From Gammaproteobacteria bacterium (lineage in GTDB: Bacteria > Pseudomonadota > Gammaproteobacteria > UBA6429 > Thiohalophilaceae), in the NCBI GenBank assembly GCA_022712915.1, contig JAFLJQ010000251.1:1-49940 (forward strand): 49,940 nucleotides of DNA. The letters are read 5' to 3'. How positions within the stretch are numbered: position 1 is the first letter of the stretch; every line of letters starts with the position of its first letter. Shown here piece by piece: positions 17,615 to 27,339 of the stretch. The position numbers and the translations under genes were made by a program. Under the pieces are notes generated by a model, which saw nothing but the letters and a program-made list of their open reading frames with translations, was not told the origin of the DNA and ran no database searches.

Positions 17615-19120
17615 ATGTCGCTCACAATATCTATAGTAAAGTCACCGGCCGATGTATTTAACCAGCAACCCAGTATTGCATTTGCTGAAAGTGGGGGGAC
17701 CATTGGGCGAGCCGCGAATAACTTCTGGGTTCTTGATGATCCGGAACGATATATATCATCCCACCATAGTCAAATTACTTGTTTGAATGGCCAATATTAT
17801 CTGACGGATCTCAGTACAAACGGTACATTTTTGAATGGTTCGTCTGAGCCGATTGGCAAAGGCAATAAGGTGGCTATTACTGATGGTGATAGCTTTAGTC
17901 TGGGAGACTATGAATTTTTGGCGAGTCTGGCTGAAGATGAGCAATTTGCCGGAGGAGGCTCACCCTTTTCCTTTATCCCAGATACCCCCGGTATTGAAGT
18001 CAATTATCTAGATACCCCGTTGCCTGAGCAGAGTGATGATCCTTTTGCTGCATCGGTGGGTGGGCATGTTTCAACATCTGTACCTCTGTTTAATGATTTT
18101 AGTGAAACTGACCCACTGGTTGCGCTGGATAAGGCAAATCAAGGTATGGGTTCGGCTACATCAGATGTATTTGCTGATGCCAGTTATGCCGATGAGGCTA
18201 ATGTTATGAATCAGGCTGTGGTTTGGCCCGATGCCGTCCCCGAGTTTGCTGCCATACCGGATGATTGGGATGATGATTTGCTGACAGATGAAGTACAGTT
18301 AAAGCCTGCGCCAACAGTGGTGGTGGCTCCTATTATCCCCGAGCCTGCTCAGACTCCTGAACCACCATTGCGGGCTCAGGCGGTTAATAATGATGTCATT
18401 AATCAATTGCAGGCACAAAATCGTCTTTTGATTGAAGAGAATAAAAAATTACAGGCGGATGTTGATCTGTTGGCGAAACAGGTTCGAGACAAACAGAGAA
18501 AAACAGGTTCAGCGACCGCTATTGACCATTTATTGATTGAGGCCATGGGGTTGTCGGGTAAAAATCTGAGCGAAGCCAGGATGATGGAGATCAGTCAGAT
18601 CGCAGGTGAGTTGATGCGCGAAACTATTTCTGGTTTGATGCAGGTACTGAGTTCGCGCAGCACGGTCAAGAATGAATTTCGGATGAATGTTACGACGATT
18701 CAACCTGTTGAAAATAACCCTCTGAAATTTTCAGCCAATATAGAAGACGCGCTGGAAAATATGTTTATTCGCGAGAGTCAGGCCTATAAAAAACCGGTCG
18801 AGGCCGTTAGAGAAGGATTTCAGGGGATAGCAGAACATCAGGTAGCTATTCTGGCTGGTATCAGGGCCGCATTCCGTGGTGTGATTGAAAAATTTGATCC
18901 CATTACATTGGAACAACGCTTCGAAAAATACCGTAAGGCTGGTTTGTTGCAGATGGTGAATAAAGGTAAAAATTGGGATTCGTATAAAGAATATTATAAT
19001 GAATTGGCCAATGACATGGATAATTCATTCCAGCATTTATTTGGTTATGATTTTGTGCAGGCTTATGAGGATCAATTATTTAAGTTATCTTCTTCACGAA
19101 GAACGAATACCAATTTATAA
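17615..19120 (+). CDS. tagH: T6SS-associated FHA-domain protein TagH
   Basis: This protein of 501 residues begins with an FHA domain (about 25-105) carrying the phosphothreonine-binding set: G-R-A-A-N-N-F near 30, S-S-H-H-S-Q-I, and D-L-S-T-N-G-T-F. A long acidic and Pro-rich linker (about 110-260) is followed by a coiled coil (about 265-300). The C-terminal TagH/ImpI-type domain (about 310-500) includes R-M-M-E-I-S-Q-I-A-G-E-L-M-R-E and F-D-P-I-T-L-E-Q-R-F. In characterised systems this protein reads the phosphorylation state set by PpkA/PppA and promotes T6SS assembly. It is the first gene of the right operon, preceded by AGGATGAT. The frame and length fit the family. Confidence 0.93.
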   Translation: MSLTISIVKSPADVFNQQPSIAFAESGGTIGRAANNFWVLDDPERYISSHHSQITCLNGQYYLTDLSTNGTFLNGSSEPIGKGNKVAITDGDSFSLGDYEFLASLAEDEQFAGGGSPFSFIPDTPGIEVNYLDTPLPEQSDDPFAASVGGHVSTSVPLFNDFSETDPLVALDKANQGMGSATSDVFADASYADEANVMNQAVVWPDAVPEFAAIPDDWDDDLLTDEVQLKPAPTVVVAPIIPEPAQTPEPPLRAQAVNNDVINQLQAQNRLLIEENKKLQADVDLLAKQVRDKQRKTGSATAIDHLLIEAMGLSGKNLSEARMMEISQIAGELMRETISGLMQVLSSRSTVKNEFRMNVTTIQPVENNPLKFSANIEDALENMFIRESQAYKKPVEAVREGFQGIAEHQVAILAGIRAAFRGVIEKFDPITLEQRFEKYRKAGLLQMVNKGKNWDSYKEYYNELANDMDNSFQHLFGYDFVQAYEDQLFKLSSSRRTNTNL

Positions 19121-19165
19121 CGTAACAGGATTAAAATGGACAACTGGTTGGGACAGGGAAAAAAA

Positions 19166-19681
19166 ATGAAAATATTTAGATTATTTTATGTACTATTTAT
19201 GACCATCGTGATGTTATCAACTTCAGCCTGTTCTTCCTTGAATAGTGCTGTTGGCGGGATCTTTGGTGCGGATACGGATCTTACTTTAACGTTTAAGGTT
19301 GAATCAGATATTAACCCAGATGAAAATAAAAGGCCTTCACCTTTGATCGTCAGGATGTATGAGTTGAAATCCAACAAACTTTTTAATAAGGCAGATTTTA
19401 TCGATATATATGAACAGGATGAGGCGACGCTGGGAGCTGATTTTATCGCCGTTCAGAAACTTAAACGTTTAAAACCGGGTGAAGACAGGGAGAACAGCTT
19501 TGTTTTGGACGAGAAAACCCGTTTTGTTGCTTTGTATGCAGAGTTTTTTAATTATAAAAATGCCCGTTACAAGGTGATCATTCCGGTTGTTCAGCACGAT
19601 GTTATTGGTACAACGATTAATATAAATGTTTCAAGTAATAAAATTCTCAATATTGATCAGGAACAGGCCACTAAGAATTAG
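19166..19681 (+). CDS. tssJ: T6SS outer-membrane lipoprotein TssJ
   Basis: The ATG at 19166 has AGGGAA a few bases upstream and gives 171 residues. A 10-residue longer frame would place polar residues before the signal and was dropped. The signal peptide ends in L-S-T-S-A-C-S-S, giving a lipidated Cys near residue 21. The mature part has the TssJ beta-sandwich pattern: L-T-L-T-F-K-V-E-S-D-I-N-P-D, then R-P-S-P-L-I-V-R-M-Y-E-L-K, then F-I-D-I-Y-E-Q-D-E-A-T-L-G-A-D, and a late F-V-A-L-Y-A-E-F. TssJ anchors TssM to the outer membrane. It lies 45 bases after tagH, with a 195-base gap to tssK. Confidence 0.94.
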   Translation: MKIFRLFYVLFMTIVMLSTSACSSLNSAVGGIFGADTDLTLTFKVESDINPDENKRPSPLIVRMYELKSNKLFNKADFIDIYEQDEATLGADFIAVQKLKRLKPGEDRENSFVLDEKTRFVALYAEFFNYKNARYKVIIPVVQHDVIGTTININVSSNKILNIDQEQATKN

Positions 19682-19730
19682 TGTCGGTCTATAACGAATA
19701 TACGTAATCAGGATACATATACTTAAGAAG

Positions 19731-19752
19731 ATAAAAGATGTGGGTCTTTTAT
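19731..19752 (+). promoter_or_regulatory. hairpin in the 195-base tssJ-tssK gap
   Basis: ATAAAAGA and TCTTTTAT form an 8-bp AT-rich stem around a 6-base loop (TGTGGG). This is the longest gap inside the right operon. The hairpin is weak and lacks a terminator U-tract. It could be a processing or attenuation site, or nothing. Confidence 0.3.
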
Positions 19753-19876
19753 TCGAAAATATTAAGATAGTGGTGTTGTTTTGTGAGATTATTATATGTC
19801 AAGAACATTCACTCTCCCGATCCTGATATGTCAATAAAAGAACCTCGTAATCAACAAATAAACAGGCAAGAAGATA

Positions 19877-21211
19877 ATGTCGTTAGATAGCAAAGTGATT
19901 TGGACAGAAGGGATGTTTCTTAATCCGCAGCATTTTCAGCAGCAGGAACGTTACTTTGAGCGGTATGTGGAAGGAAAAATTTCAGCATATGGTGCGTATG
20001 GTTGGGGCTTGCAGGATTACGATGTTGATACTCAATTACTTAAATTAGGAAAAATTTCAGTTACTCGCGCTAAAGGTGTTTTTCCTGATGGAACGCCTTT
20101 TAGTTTTCCTGAGTTAGATGAAGCACCGCCGGTGCTTGAGATACCAACCAATACACATAACACGATTGTTTATCTGGCCGTTCCCGTTAGAAGACCGGGC
20201 GCTGTTGATGTGATCATGGATAGTGATACACAAGGGCTGGCCCGATATTTTTCGGCCGAACAGAATATTCGTGATGTTACCCTGGAGGGGAGTGACATCA
20301 TCCCTATCAATGTTGGTAAATTACGTATTCGTTTATTACTCGAATCAGATGATATGAGTGGTTATGCCTGCATTGGTGTGATTCGTATTGCAGAGTCTCG
20401 TGACGATAAAAATGTTTTGCTGGATGATGAGTATATCCCAACGGGCCTGGATGTGAGCAATATGCCAAAGTTGGCGGCATTTTTGTCTGAATTGGCTGGA
20501 TTATTACACCATCGAGGTGAATCTATTGCTGGCCGGTTGGCAGATACGCAGCGCGGTGGTTCCGCTGAGATTGCAGATTATATGATGTTACAGCTTATTA
20601 ATCGTCTGGAGCCCATGACCAATCACCTTTCGCAAATACAAGGTTTGCATCCGTTGCAATTATTTTCTGAAACGGTGCAAATGGTTGGAGAAATTTCGAC
20701 CTTTGCGAGTAAGAATAAACGGCCTCCTGCCTTTCCTCCTTATCTACATGACAATTTGCAAAGTACATTTGTGCCGGTCATCAGTGCCTTGCGTCAGAGT
20801 TTGAGCATGGTGTATGAACAAACCGCCACTTCTTTACCGTTGGTGGAAAAAAAATACGGCATCAGGGTGGCACAGATTCCCGATCGCTCTATGATCGGTA
20901 CTTCAATTTTTATACTCGCGGCCAGGGCAGATGTACCAGCCGATGCCTTACGCTCCCATTTGCCTGGACAGGTCAAGATAGGCCCTGTGGAACGTATTCG
21001 CCAACTGGTGAATGCTGCTATGCCAGGTATTCCGTTGAAAGCTTTGCCGGTTGCGCCACGCCAGATACCGTATCACTCCGGTTTTACCTATTTTGAGCTG
21101 GATCGCGCCAGTGATTTTTGGAAAGAACTTAAAACCTCAGGAGGTTTTGCTCTGCATGTAGGAGGAGATTTTCCGGGCCTGGAGTTTGAATTTTGGATTA
21201 TTCGCCAATAA
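19877..21211 (+). CDS. tssK: T6SS baseplate protein TssK
   Basis: TssK (VasE/ImpJ) of 444 residues connects the baseplate to the TssL-TssM membrane complex. Its N-terminal block V-I-W-T-E-G-M-F-L-N-P-Q-H-F-Q-Q-Q-E-R-Y is one of the most recognisable in the T6SS. Further signatures are G-W-G-L near 43, L-A-G-L-L-H-H-R-G-E-S-I-A near 208, F-P-P-Y near 290, and the C-terminal Y-F-E-L-D-R ... F-W-K-E-L ... G-F-A-L-H-V. AGAAG precedes the ATG. Length and motif order are normal. Confidence 0.97.
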   Translation: MSLDSKVIWTEGMFLNPQHFQQQERYFERYVEGKISAYGAYGWGLQDYDVDTQLLKLGKISVTRAKGVFPDGTPFSFPELDEAPPVLEIPTNTHNTIVYLAVPVRRPGAVDVIMDSDTQGLARYFSAEQNIRDVTLEGSDIIPINVGKLRIRLLLESDDMSGYACIGVIRIAESRDDKNVLLDDEYIPTGLDVSNMPKLAAFLSELAGLLHHRGESIAGRLADTQRGGSAEIADYMMLQLINRLEPMTNHLSQIQGLHPLQLFSETVQMVGEISTFASKNKRPPAFPPYLHDNLQSTFVPVISALRQSLSMVYEQTATSLPLVEKKYGIRVAQIPDRSMIGTSIFILAARADVPADALRSHLPGQVKIGPVERIRQLVNAAMPGIPLKALPVAPRQIPYHSGFTYFELDRASDFWKELKTSGGFALHVGGDFPGLEFEFWIIRQ

Positions 21212-21265
21212 GCCAGATTCACAGGGATTTGTAATTTAATAACATTTGTCAGGCAGGACTAGATT

Positions 21266-22219
21266 ATGTCTTCAGATAATTCAGACAAGACTGTATTCAA
21301 ACAACCGGGTATGGCGGCACCATCGGGTGAACATACCATTATCCGGCCTATGCCGGGTGGCCGTCGTGGTGGAAGCGGGCAAACTCAAATACCACCGATA
21401 GCCCCTTCTTCGGCCCCTGAATATGGACAACAGGCTGCCAGGCCAGTGCATAGCCCGAACCTTGATAAGCAAGCGGCCTATTTCAGGACATCAACGGGTT
21501 TGAATCCACTGGTTAATGCTGCTTCCATGCTGATAGCTGTTTTTGAAAAGACCCGGTATTCAGTTACTCATCCTGATATTGGTGGTCTTTATCAACGGTT
21601 GGTTAATGAAATTAAGGCTTTTGACAGTCGAGCCAGGGAGCAAGGGATTAAGCCAGAGCTTGTTTTGGCGGCTCGCTATATCGTATGTGCTGCTTTGGAT
21701 GAGGCCGTACTCAATACCCCATGGGGGGCTGAGAGTGTTTGGCCACAAAAGACGTTACTGAGTACTTTTCATAATGAAACAGCGGGTGGTGAAAAGGTTT
21801 TTCTGATTCTTGATCGGATGCGTGAATCACCGGCTGAAAATCTTTATATCCTGGAGTTGATTTATATCTGCCTCAGTCTCGGATTTCAGGGAAAATACCG
21901 GGTGATACACAGAGGTAAAGATCTGGTCGGGCAAATACGTGAAGAATTGTTTAATGTGATTCGTACATATCGTGGTGATTATGAACGATCCTTGTCACCT
22001 AGTTGGCAGGGGCTTGGCAAAATTCGTAACTCGCTTGCTCAGTATGTTCCTATGTGGGTGATTGCCAGCATCGTAGGTGGTTTTATGCTGTTGTCGTATT
22101 CTGGTTTTCGTGTCTGGTTGTATCAGTCATCTGCACCGGTAGGCATGAAATTGACTGAGATTGCGAAAAGCCATTCTGTTACCGGTAGTGATCGGTATAA
22201 ATCAGATCATAAAAATTAG
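21266..22219 (+). CDS. tssL: T6SS inner-membrane protein TssL (DotU type)
   Basis: This protein of 317 residues has a DotU domain (about 75-255; L-N-P-L-V-N-A-A-S, A-R-Y-I-V-C-A-A-L-D-E-A-V-L-N-T-P-W-G, L-I-Y-I-C-L-S-L-G-F-Q-G-K-Y-R) and one C-terminal membrane segment (about 268-288, V-I-A-S-I-V-G-G-F-M-L-L). It stops soon after, so it has no OmpA-like peptidoglycan-binding extension. The disordered N-terminus holds two threonine motifs, K-T-V-F-K-Q-P (Thr9) and H-T-I-I-R-P (Thr24). They recall the N-terminal region of Agrobacterium TssL, in which a threonine phosphorylated by PpkA is bound by Fha. AGGA is found ahead of the start, and tssM begins 19 bases downstream. Confidence 0.95.
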   Translation: MSSDNSDKTVFKQPGMAAPSGEHTIIRPMPGGRRGGSGQTQIPPIAPSSAPEYGQQAARPVHSPNLDKQAAYFRTSTGLNPLVNAASMLIAVFEKTRYSVTHPDIGGLYQRLVNEIKAFDSRAREQGIKPELVLAARYIVCAALDEAVLNTPWGAESVWPQKTLLSTFHNETAGGEKVFLILDRMRESPAENLYILELIYICLSLGFQGKYRVIHRGKDLVGQIREELFNVIRTYRGDYERSLSPSWQGLGKIRNSLAQYVPMWVIASIVGGFMLLSYSGFRVWLYQSSAPVGMKLTEIAKSHSVTGSDRYKSDHKN

Positions 22220-22238
22220 TGGAACATCGGGTAGCAAG

Positions 22239-25200
22239 ATGAATAAAGTTATTGAATTTTTTAAAAACAGGGTCGTTATTTCAATTGTCGGCTTGATCGT
22301 TTTGTCGTTCCTGATCTGGTTTATTGGCCCAGCAATCAAGTTTGGTGAAAATAATTATGCGCCATTAGGCAGTACCGTGGCCCGTTTGATCGTGATCATG
22401 GTGATCATTGTTGCTTGGGGACTGAATAATCTACGGGTTCAGTCGCAGAATAAAAAACAAAATGAAGAATTGGTTGACGGTATTCAGGATAGTCAGAATG
22501 CTGCGACCTATGGTCAGAACCCGGAAGAGATGCAGCAAATCAACGACCGTTTTTCACAGGCGTTGGTGACATTAAAAAAACTTAAATTTCAGGGGCGAGG
22601 TAGTAAGAAGGCGCTGTATGAATTGCCCTGGTATATTATTATAGGTCCTCCTGGTTCGGGTAAGACCACGGCTCTTATTAATTCTAGTCTGGATTTTCCT
22701 CTGGCTGAGAAGTTTGGCAAAGGTGCATTACAAGGCGTAGGCGGTACGCGGAACTGTGATTGGTGGTTTACCAACGAAGCTGTTTTAATTGATACCGCAG
22801 GTCGTTATACAACACAAGACAGTCATAAGGTGGCGGATAGCTCTGCTTGGGAAGGTTTCCTGACACTGTTGAAAAAGAATCGCCGTCGGCGTCCTATTAA
22901 CGGCGCCATTATTGCCATCAGTCTGCAAGATTTACTCATTCAGTCTGAAGAAGAGCGCATCATGCATGCCAGGACGATTCGAACCCGAATTGATGAGCTT
23001 ATGGATAAGCTTGAGATCCGCTTTCCGATATATTTGATGTTTACCAAGAGTGATCTCGTTTCTGGTTTTACAGAGTTTTTTGAAGATTTAGGCAAGGATG
23101 AACGTGAACAGGTGTGGGGTGTCTCTCTTCCAAATGCACCAGACCCGGATCAGGCTCCAGATTTTGATTATCTGGAAGATGAATTTCAGGGTTTACTCAA
23201 GCGTCTTTATGAAAGAGTGGTTTCGCGCATGCACCATGAACGCGATCCTAAACGACGCGGTGCCATTCAAGGTTTTCCTCAACAAGTTGAAAACTTGAAG
23301 CCGCTTATTGATGATTTTGTCAAACAGACATTCGCCAAAAACCGCTTTCACTTTCAGCCCTATTTGCGCGGAATTTATTTCTCTAGTGGCACACAAGATG
23401 GTAATCCAATAGATCGGCTTATGACTTCGGTCTCGTCTAGTTTTGGTTTTGCCCGTGAACTGGTACAGCAATCCAATCAACAGGGTAAAAGTTATTTTCT
23501 TGGGCAGTTGTTCCGTAATGTTATATTTCCGGAATCAGAGCTAGTCGGTTCCAATCGGAAATATGAAATGGTCATTCGTTGGTCACAACGAGCCAGTTAT
23601 GTTGGACTTTCTGCCTTGGCTGTCATTATGTTTATTGTCTGGGCGGGTAGTTTTACCCGGCATGAAATGTACATGAATGAAGTTGAGTCTTATATTGCTG
23701 AATATAACGCTGAAAGCAAACGTCTCACTACATGGTCTAATGATATTAGAACGGTTTTGCCGGTATTGAACGCCCTGGCTAATGCCAGTGTTGTGTATGA
23801 TCAGGAAGAACATCCCTGGTTATCTGGTATGGGGATGTATGATGGCAATGTTGATGATTCAGCTGATAGCGCTTACAAAAATAAATTACAACAACTGTTA
23901 TTACCGAAACTTCTTAACTATCTAGAAGTGTATCTGAAACGAGGTCATCAGGGAGGCGATCTATATAATACTTTCAGAACATATATGATGTTTAATAAAC
24001 TTGAATACCTCGATCAGAAACTTGTAATCGAATGGTTTTCAAACCGATGGAGCAGAGAACTTAAGGGGCAAGCGACAAAACGCAAGGAACTCCAAAAACA
24101 TTTGACGGCGTTACTGGCCAGTGAGTTTGAATCGGTTAAACTAAATAAACGTCTGGTGCAATCAACACGCAGTTTACTATTACGTGTGCCGGTCTCTCAA
24201 CGAGTATACAGTCGGGTTCGGACTAACCCACATTTTAGTCAGCAAATAGATCTTTTTAATGAATTTGGGGAAACCGTCAGGGCGACTTATCAGTCTGATA
24301 CAAAACACAGTGATGCCATGTTGACCCCCTTGCTGTTCACCATTGAAGGTTATGAAGATATTGACCTGTCTCCAGACTCGCAAATTTTGGCGGATGTCGC
24401 GAATGAGCGCTGGGTACTATCGGATAATGAATCGGGAAAGGTGGATTTTGCTAAAGATGATCTTGATGAAATAAGTGAAAAAGTTAAGGGACATTATTTG
24501 GCGGAATACCGAGAGCATTGGACTCGTATTTTCAATCATCTCGAAGTGAAATCTTTTTTAGATTTGCGTCATGCCAATACCGTTCTGACCAGTTTTACCG
24601 ATCCGGTTTATTCTCCGATCCTGGCTATCTTGCAGGTTTCTTCTGCCAATACTCAATTATCCAGTCAGCTTTTAGTCAATTTAGCCGATGATCATCAGCA
24701 AGGCAAAAAGGGCAAATTGGCTGCTTTTGCTGCATCGAAGGCAAAATGGACTATCGTTGATAAATCCTTTCAGGATATCAATAAATTACTACGTGAATCG
24801 AAGAAGAGTCCTGCACCTGTCAGTGCTATTATTCAACGTGTTCAAATGATGCAGGACTTTGTTAATGAGATCATTTTAGCCCCTGACCCTGGTAGAAAGG
24901 CTTTTGAAGTGGCTAAGGCAAGATATGAAAGTGGTGCAGGGAACCCGATTACGGCCTTACGAGGATATGCCAAGACCACACCAGAGCCCGTTAAACGTTG
25001 GTTGAATTCTCTCTCAACACAGACGTGGAAGGTGATTCTTCGGTCGGCTAATCAATATGTTAATTTAGAATGGAAGACTCAAGTCTATAATCCCTATGCA
25101 CAGGGACTGGCGGGGCGCTACCCACTAAAACGTACATCTCGGGATGAGCTTGCACTCGCTGATTTCACTGAATTTTTCAAGCCGGGGGGGACGATGGATA

Positions 25201-25805
25201 AATTCTATCAGGAAAACCTCAAGTCATTTATTGATACTCGCAGTAAGTGGGGTAACCGGATTGTGGATAATTACAGCCTTGGCTTGTCTGACAGAACTAT
25301 CAAACAGATTAGTACAGCTCAGGAAATTAAGAGTATTTTCTTTAAGGATAGCCCAGATAAACCCAGCCTTACTTTCCAGTTGAAGCCCTATACGATGGAT
25401 AAGCGAGATACGCGCTTTATTCTTGAGGTGGGTGACAAGCGTGTCTCCTATAGTCATGGACCTAAATTCTGGAACACCTTGCAGTGGATCGGCGATGATG
25501 AACACAATAGAGTGCGCCTTATCTTTGAAGATCTGAATGATGTTAAACATGCAAAAACTTATGATGGACCCTGGGCATGGTTTCGCTTGCAAGACCAGTC
25601 ATTGCTCAGTAAGACACAAAAATCCAATGTTTATATGGTGACGTATAATGTGGATGATGTGAATGACAAGAATGAATTATCCTTGAATACAAAGTTGAGA
25701 AAAAAGAGCGTCCGAACTATTCGATATCAAATAAAGGCGAAGAGTGTTAATAATCCGTTTGGTAAAAATCTGCTGGCCTCTTTTTCTTGTCCTGAGAGAA
25801 TTTAG
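22239..25805 (+). CDS. tssM: T6SS inner-membrane protein TssM (IcmF type)
   Basis: The ATG at 22239 gives 1188 residues. A longer frame from 22161 runs into tssL and was dropped. Two membrane helices (about 10-30 and 45-65) precede a cytoplasmic domain with an NTPase site: G-P-P-G-S-G-K-T-T near 136 (Walker A) and V-L-I-D-T-A-G-R-Y near 185 (Walker B). A third membrane helix (V-G-L-S-A-L-A-V-I-M-F-I-V-W-A-G, about 455) leads into the large periplasmic part, which ends in the TssJ-binding beta domain. Because Walker A is intact, this TssM may bind or hydrolyse ATP as reported for some homologues. It connects directly to tagF, whose GTG start follows the TAG. Confidence 0.97.
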   Translation: MNKVIEFFKNRVVISIVGLIVLSFLIWFIGPAIKFGENNYAPLGSTVARLIVIMVIIVAWGLNNLRVQSQNKKQNEELVDGIQDSQNAATYGQNPEEMQQINDRFSQALVTLKKLKFQGRGSKKALYELPWYIIIGPPGSGKTTALINSSLDFPLAEKFGKGALQGVGGTRNCDWWFTNEAVLIDTAGRYTTQDSHKVADSSAWEGFLTLLKKNRRRRPINGAIIAISLQDLLIQSEEERIMHARTIRTRIDELMDKLEIRFPIYLMFTKSDLVSGFTEFFEDLGKDEREQVWGVSLPNAPDPDQAPDFDYLEDEFQGLLKRLYERVVSRMHHERDPKRRGAIQGFPQQVENLKPLIDDFVKQTFAKNRFHFQPYLRGIYFSSGTQDGNPIDRLMTSVSSSFGFARELVQQSNQQGKSYFLGQLFRNVIFPESELVGSNRKYEMVIRWSQRASYVGLSALAVIMFIVWAGSFTRHEMYMNEVESYIAEYNAESKRLTTWSNDIRTVLPVLNALANASVVYDQEEHPWLSGMGMYDGNVDDSADSAYKNKLQQLLLPKLLNYLEVYLKRGHQGGDLYNTFRTYMMFNKLEYLDQKLVIEWFSNRWSRELKGQATKRKELQKHLTALLASEFESVKLNKRLVQSTRSLLLRVPVSQRVYSRVRTNPHFSQQIDLFNEFGETVRATYQSDTKHSDAMLTPLLFTIEGYEDIDLSPDSQILADVANERWVLSDNESGKVDFAKDDLDEISEKVKGHYLAEYREHWTRIFNHLEVKSFLDLRHANTVLTSFTDPVYSPILAILQVSSANTQLSSQLLVNLADDHQQGKKGKLAAFAASKAKWTIVDKSFQDINKLLRESKKSPAPVSAIIQRVQMMQDFVNEIILAPDPGRKAFEVAKARYESGAGNPITALRGYAKTTPEPVKRWLNSLSTQTWKVILRSANQYVNLEWKTQVYNPYAQGLAGRYPLKRTSRDELALADFTEFFKPGGTMDKFYQENLKSFIDTRSKWGNRIVDNYSLGLSDRTIKQISTAQEIKSIFFKDSPDKPSLTFQLKPYTMDKRDTRFILEVGDKRVSYSHGPKFWNTLQWIGDDEHNRVRLIFEDLNDVKHAKTYDGPWAWFRLQDQSLLSKTQKSNVYMVTYNVDDVNDKNELSLNTKLRKKSVRTIRYQIKAKSVNNPFGKNLLASFSCPERI

Positions 25806-26558
25806 GTGACAATAGAACATCATACAGGGCTTTTTGGGAAATTACCTGCTCATGGTGATTTTGTGATGAGGCATCTTCCTCAATCATTTGTTTCTGTCTG
25901 GGATGAGTGGTTGCAACATTATATTGCTGGCTCAAAAGAACAGCTTGGTGAGGAGTGGTTAAACATTTATTTAACCAGTCCAATCTGGCGGTTTGTCTTT
26001 TCTGCCGGTGTAATTGATAACAATGTTTGGGCAGGGATTATGTTGCCGAGTGTTGATAGGGTGGGTCGTTATTATCCTCTGTCGGTCATTAGACCATTGC
26101 CGGAAAATACTATCCCATTAGAATTTATTGGTATGCAGAACAATTGGTTTTCTGCTATGGAAGAGCTTTGTCTGCAAGCCCTTAATGGGGAAGTGAAAAT
26201 TGATGATTTATCATTAGAAGTTAACGCTATTGATTTAATTGTTGATTCCAGTTACTCCTATGCAAGAGGGAATGACGGATCTACAACTGCGTTGCAGATT
26301 AATATGGACTATGAAGAACAGATGCCCGTATCTGTTTATCCTTTTTTATTTAATGCAGTATTACAGAAAACATTTGCCAGTTATGGTGTTTGGTCAACGA
26401 CAGGATCTGAAAGAATAGAACCTTGTCTTTTTTTGACTCAGTCATTACCCTCCATTAGCAGTATGCCTGCGATGTTGGATGGTCAGTGGCAGCAATGGGG
26501 TTGGCAACAACCCTATTCATTAAATGAATTCAGGGCAGTGGATATACTAGATGAGTGA
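25806..26558 (+). CDS. tagF: T6SS regulator TagF
   Basis: This protein of 250 residues starts with a GTG immediately after the tssM stop. The N-terminus H-T-G-L-F-G-K-L-P-A-H-G-D-F-V, then F-V-S-V-W-D-E-W-L-Q and W-R-F-V-F-S-A-G-V, are diagnostic of TagF (ImpM). V-G-R-Y-Y-P-L-S-V is also conserved. TagF represses T6SS activity independently of phosphorylation, by sequestering the FHA protein in some species. It overlaps pppA by 8 bases. In Agrobacterium TagF is fused to PppA, so the adjacency fits a shared regulatory role. Confidence 0.95.
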   Translation: MTIEHHTGLFGKLPAHGDFVMRHLPQSFVSVWDEWLQHYIAGSKEQLGEEWLNIYLTSPIWRFVFSAGVIDNNVWAGIMLPSVDRVGRYYPLSVIRPLPENTIPLEFIGMQNNWFSAMEELCLQALNGEVKIDDLSLEVNAIDLIVDSSYSYARGNDGSTTALQINMDYEEQMPVSVYPFLFNAVLQKTFASYGVWSTTGSERIEPCLFLTQSLPSISSMPAMLDGQWQQWGWQQPYSLNEFRAVDILDE

Positions 26559-27306
26559 TATCACAGTAAGACGTCCAGTAAAATGGCACAGTGCTGAAGA
26601 AACCAATACTGGAATGGTTCGGAACATTAATGAAGACGCTATTATGTCCAACGCTAGTGTTAAATTATGGGCTGTTGCTGATGGAATGGGAGGATATGAG
26701 GCGGGTAATGTCGCAAGTAATATGATTGTTAGCTCATTGAAAGAAATTACGGTTGCCGCTCATCTGGATGATTTGGTTACCTCAATTGAAGATTGTATTC
26801 TTGATGCGAACCAACGAATTATTGAATATGCGGAAATTATGCATGATGGGCGTATGCTTGGCAGTACACTCGTTAGTCTATTAATTCATGGTAAAGTTGG
26901 CGCATGTCTGTGGGTGGGTGATTCAAGGCTATATCGTTATCGTAATAATGAGTTAATTCAATTATCTCGCGATCATAGTCACGTGGAAGAGTTGCTGCAA
27001 AAAGGAAGCATTAGTCGTGAGGAAGCGGAAAATCATCCTGATGCGAATGTTATTACCCGTGCCGTTGGCGCGGCGGAAGAATTATATGTTGACATCAATG
27101 TTTTTGGTGCACAAGTTGGTGATATTTACATGCTTTGTAGTGATGGTTTATACAATGCCGTCGACAGTGAGAATATTATTTATTGTTTAAAAAATTTTAG
27201 TGCGGACGAGGGTGTTAAAAGTTTAATATCTAAAGCTTTGGAAAATGGTGCGCCTGATAATGTATCTGTTATTGTTGTGAAAGGTGTGCCGGCAAATGAT
27301 GGGTAA
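26551..27306 (+). CDS. pppA: T6SS protein phosphatase PppA (PP2C family)
   Basis: This protein of 251 residues is a PP2C-type Ser/Thr phosphatase. Motifs in order are R-N-I-N-E-D-A near 28, A-V-A-D-G-M-G-G-Y-E-A-G near 47 (metal-binding Asp), G-S-T-L-V-S-L-L near 108, W-V-G-D-S-R-L-Y-R near 123, and the C-terminal S-D-G-L-Y-N and P-D-N-V-S-V-I-V-V. The metal-binding Asp residues are all present, so it should be active. In T6SS it removes phosphate from the PpkA targets and turns the system off. No membrane segment or signal is visible, so it is cytoplasmic. ppkA follows after 33 bases. Confidence 0.95.
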   Translation: MSDITVRRPVKWHSAEETNTGMVRNINEDAIMSNASVKLWAVADGMGGYEAGNVASNMIVSSLKEITVAAHLDDLVTSIEDCILDANQRIIEYAEIMHDGRMLGSTLVSLLIHGKVGACLWVGDSRLYRYRNNELIQLSRDHSHVEELLQKGSISREEAENHPDANVITRAVGAAEELYVDINVFGAQVGDIYMLCSDGLYNAVDSENIIYCLKNFSADEGVKSLISKALENGAPDNVSVIVVKGVPANDG

Positions 27307-27339
27307 ATTGATGCTTATGAACAGGAAGTTAATAAGTCT

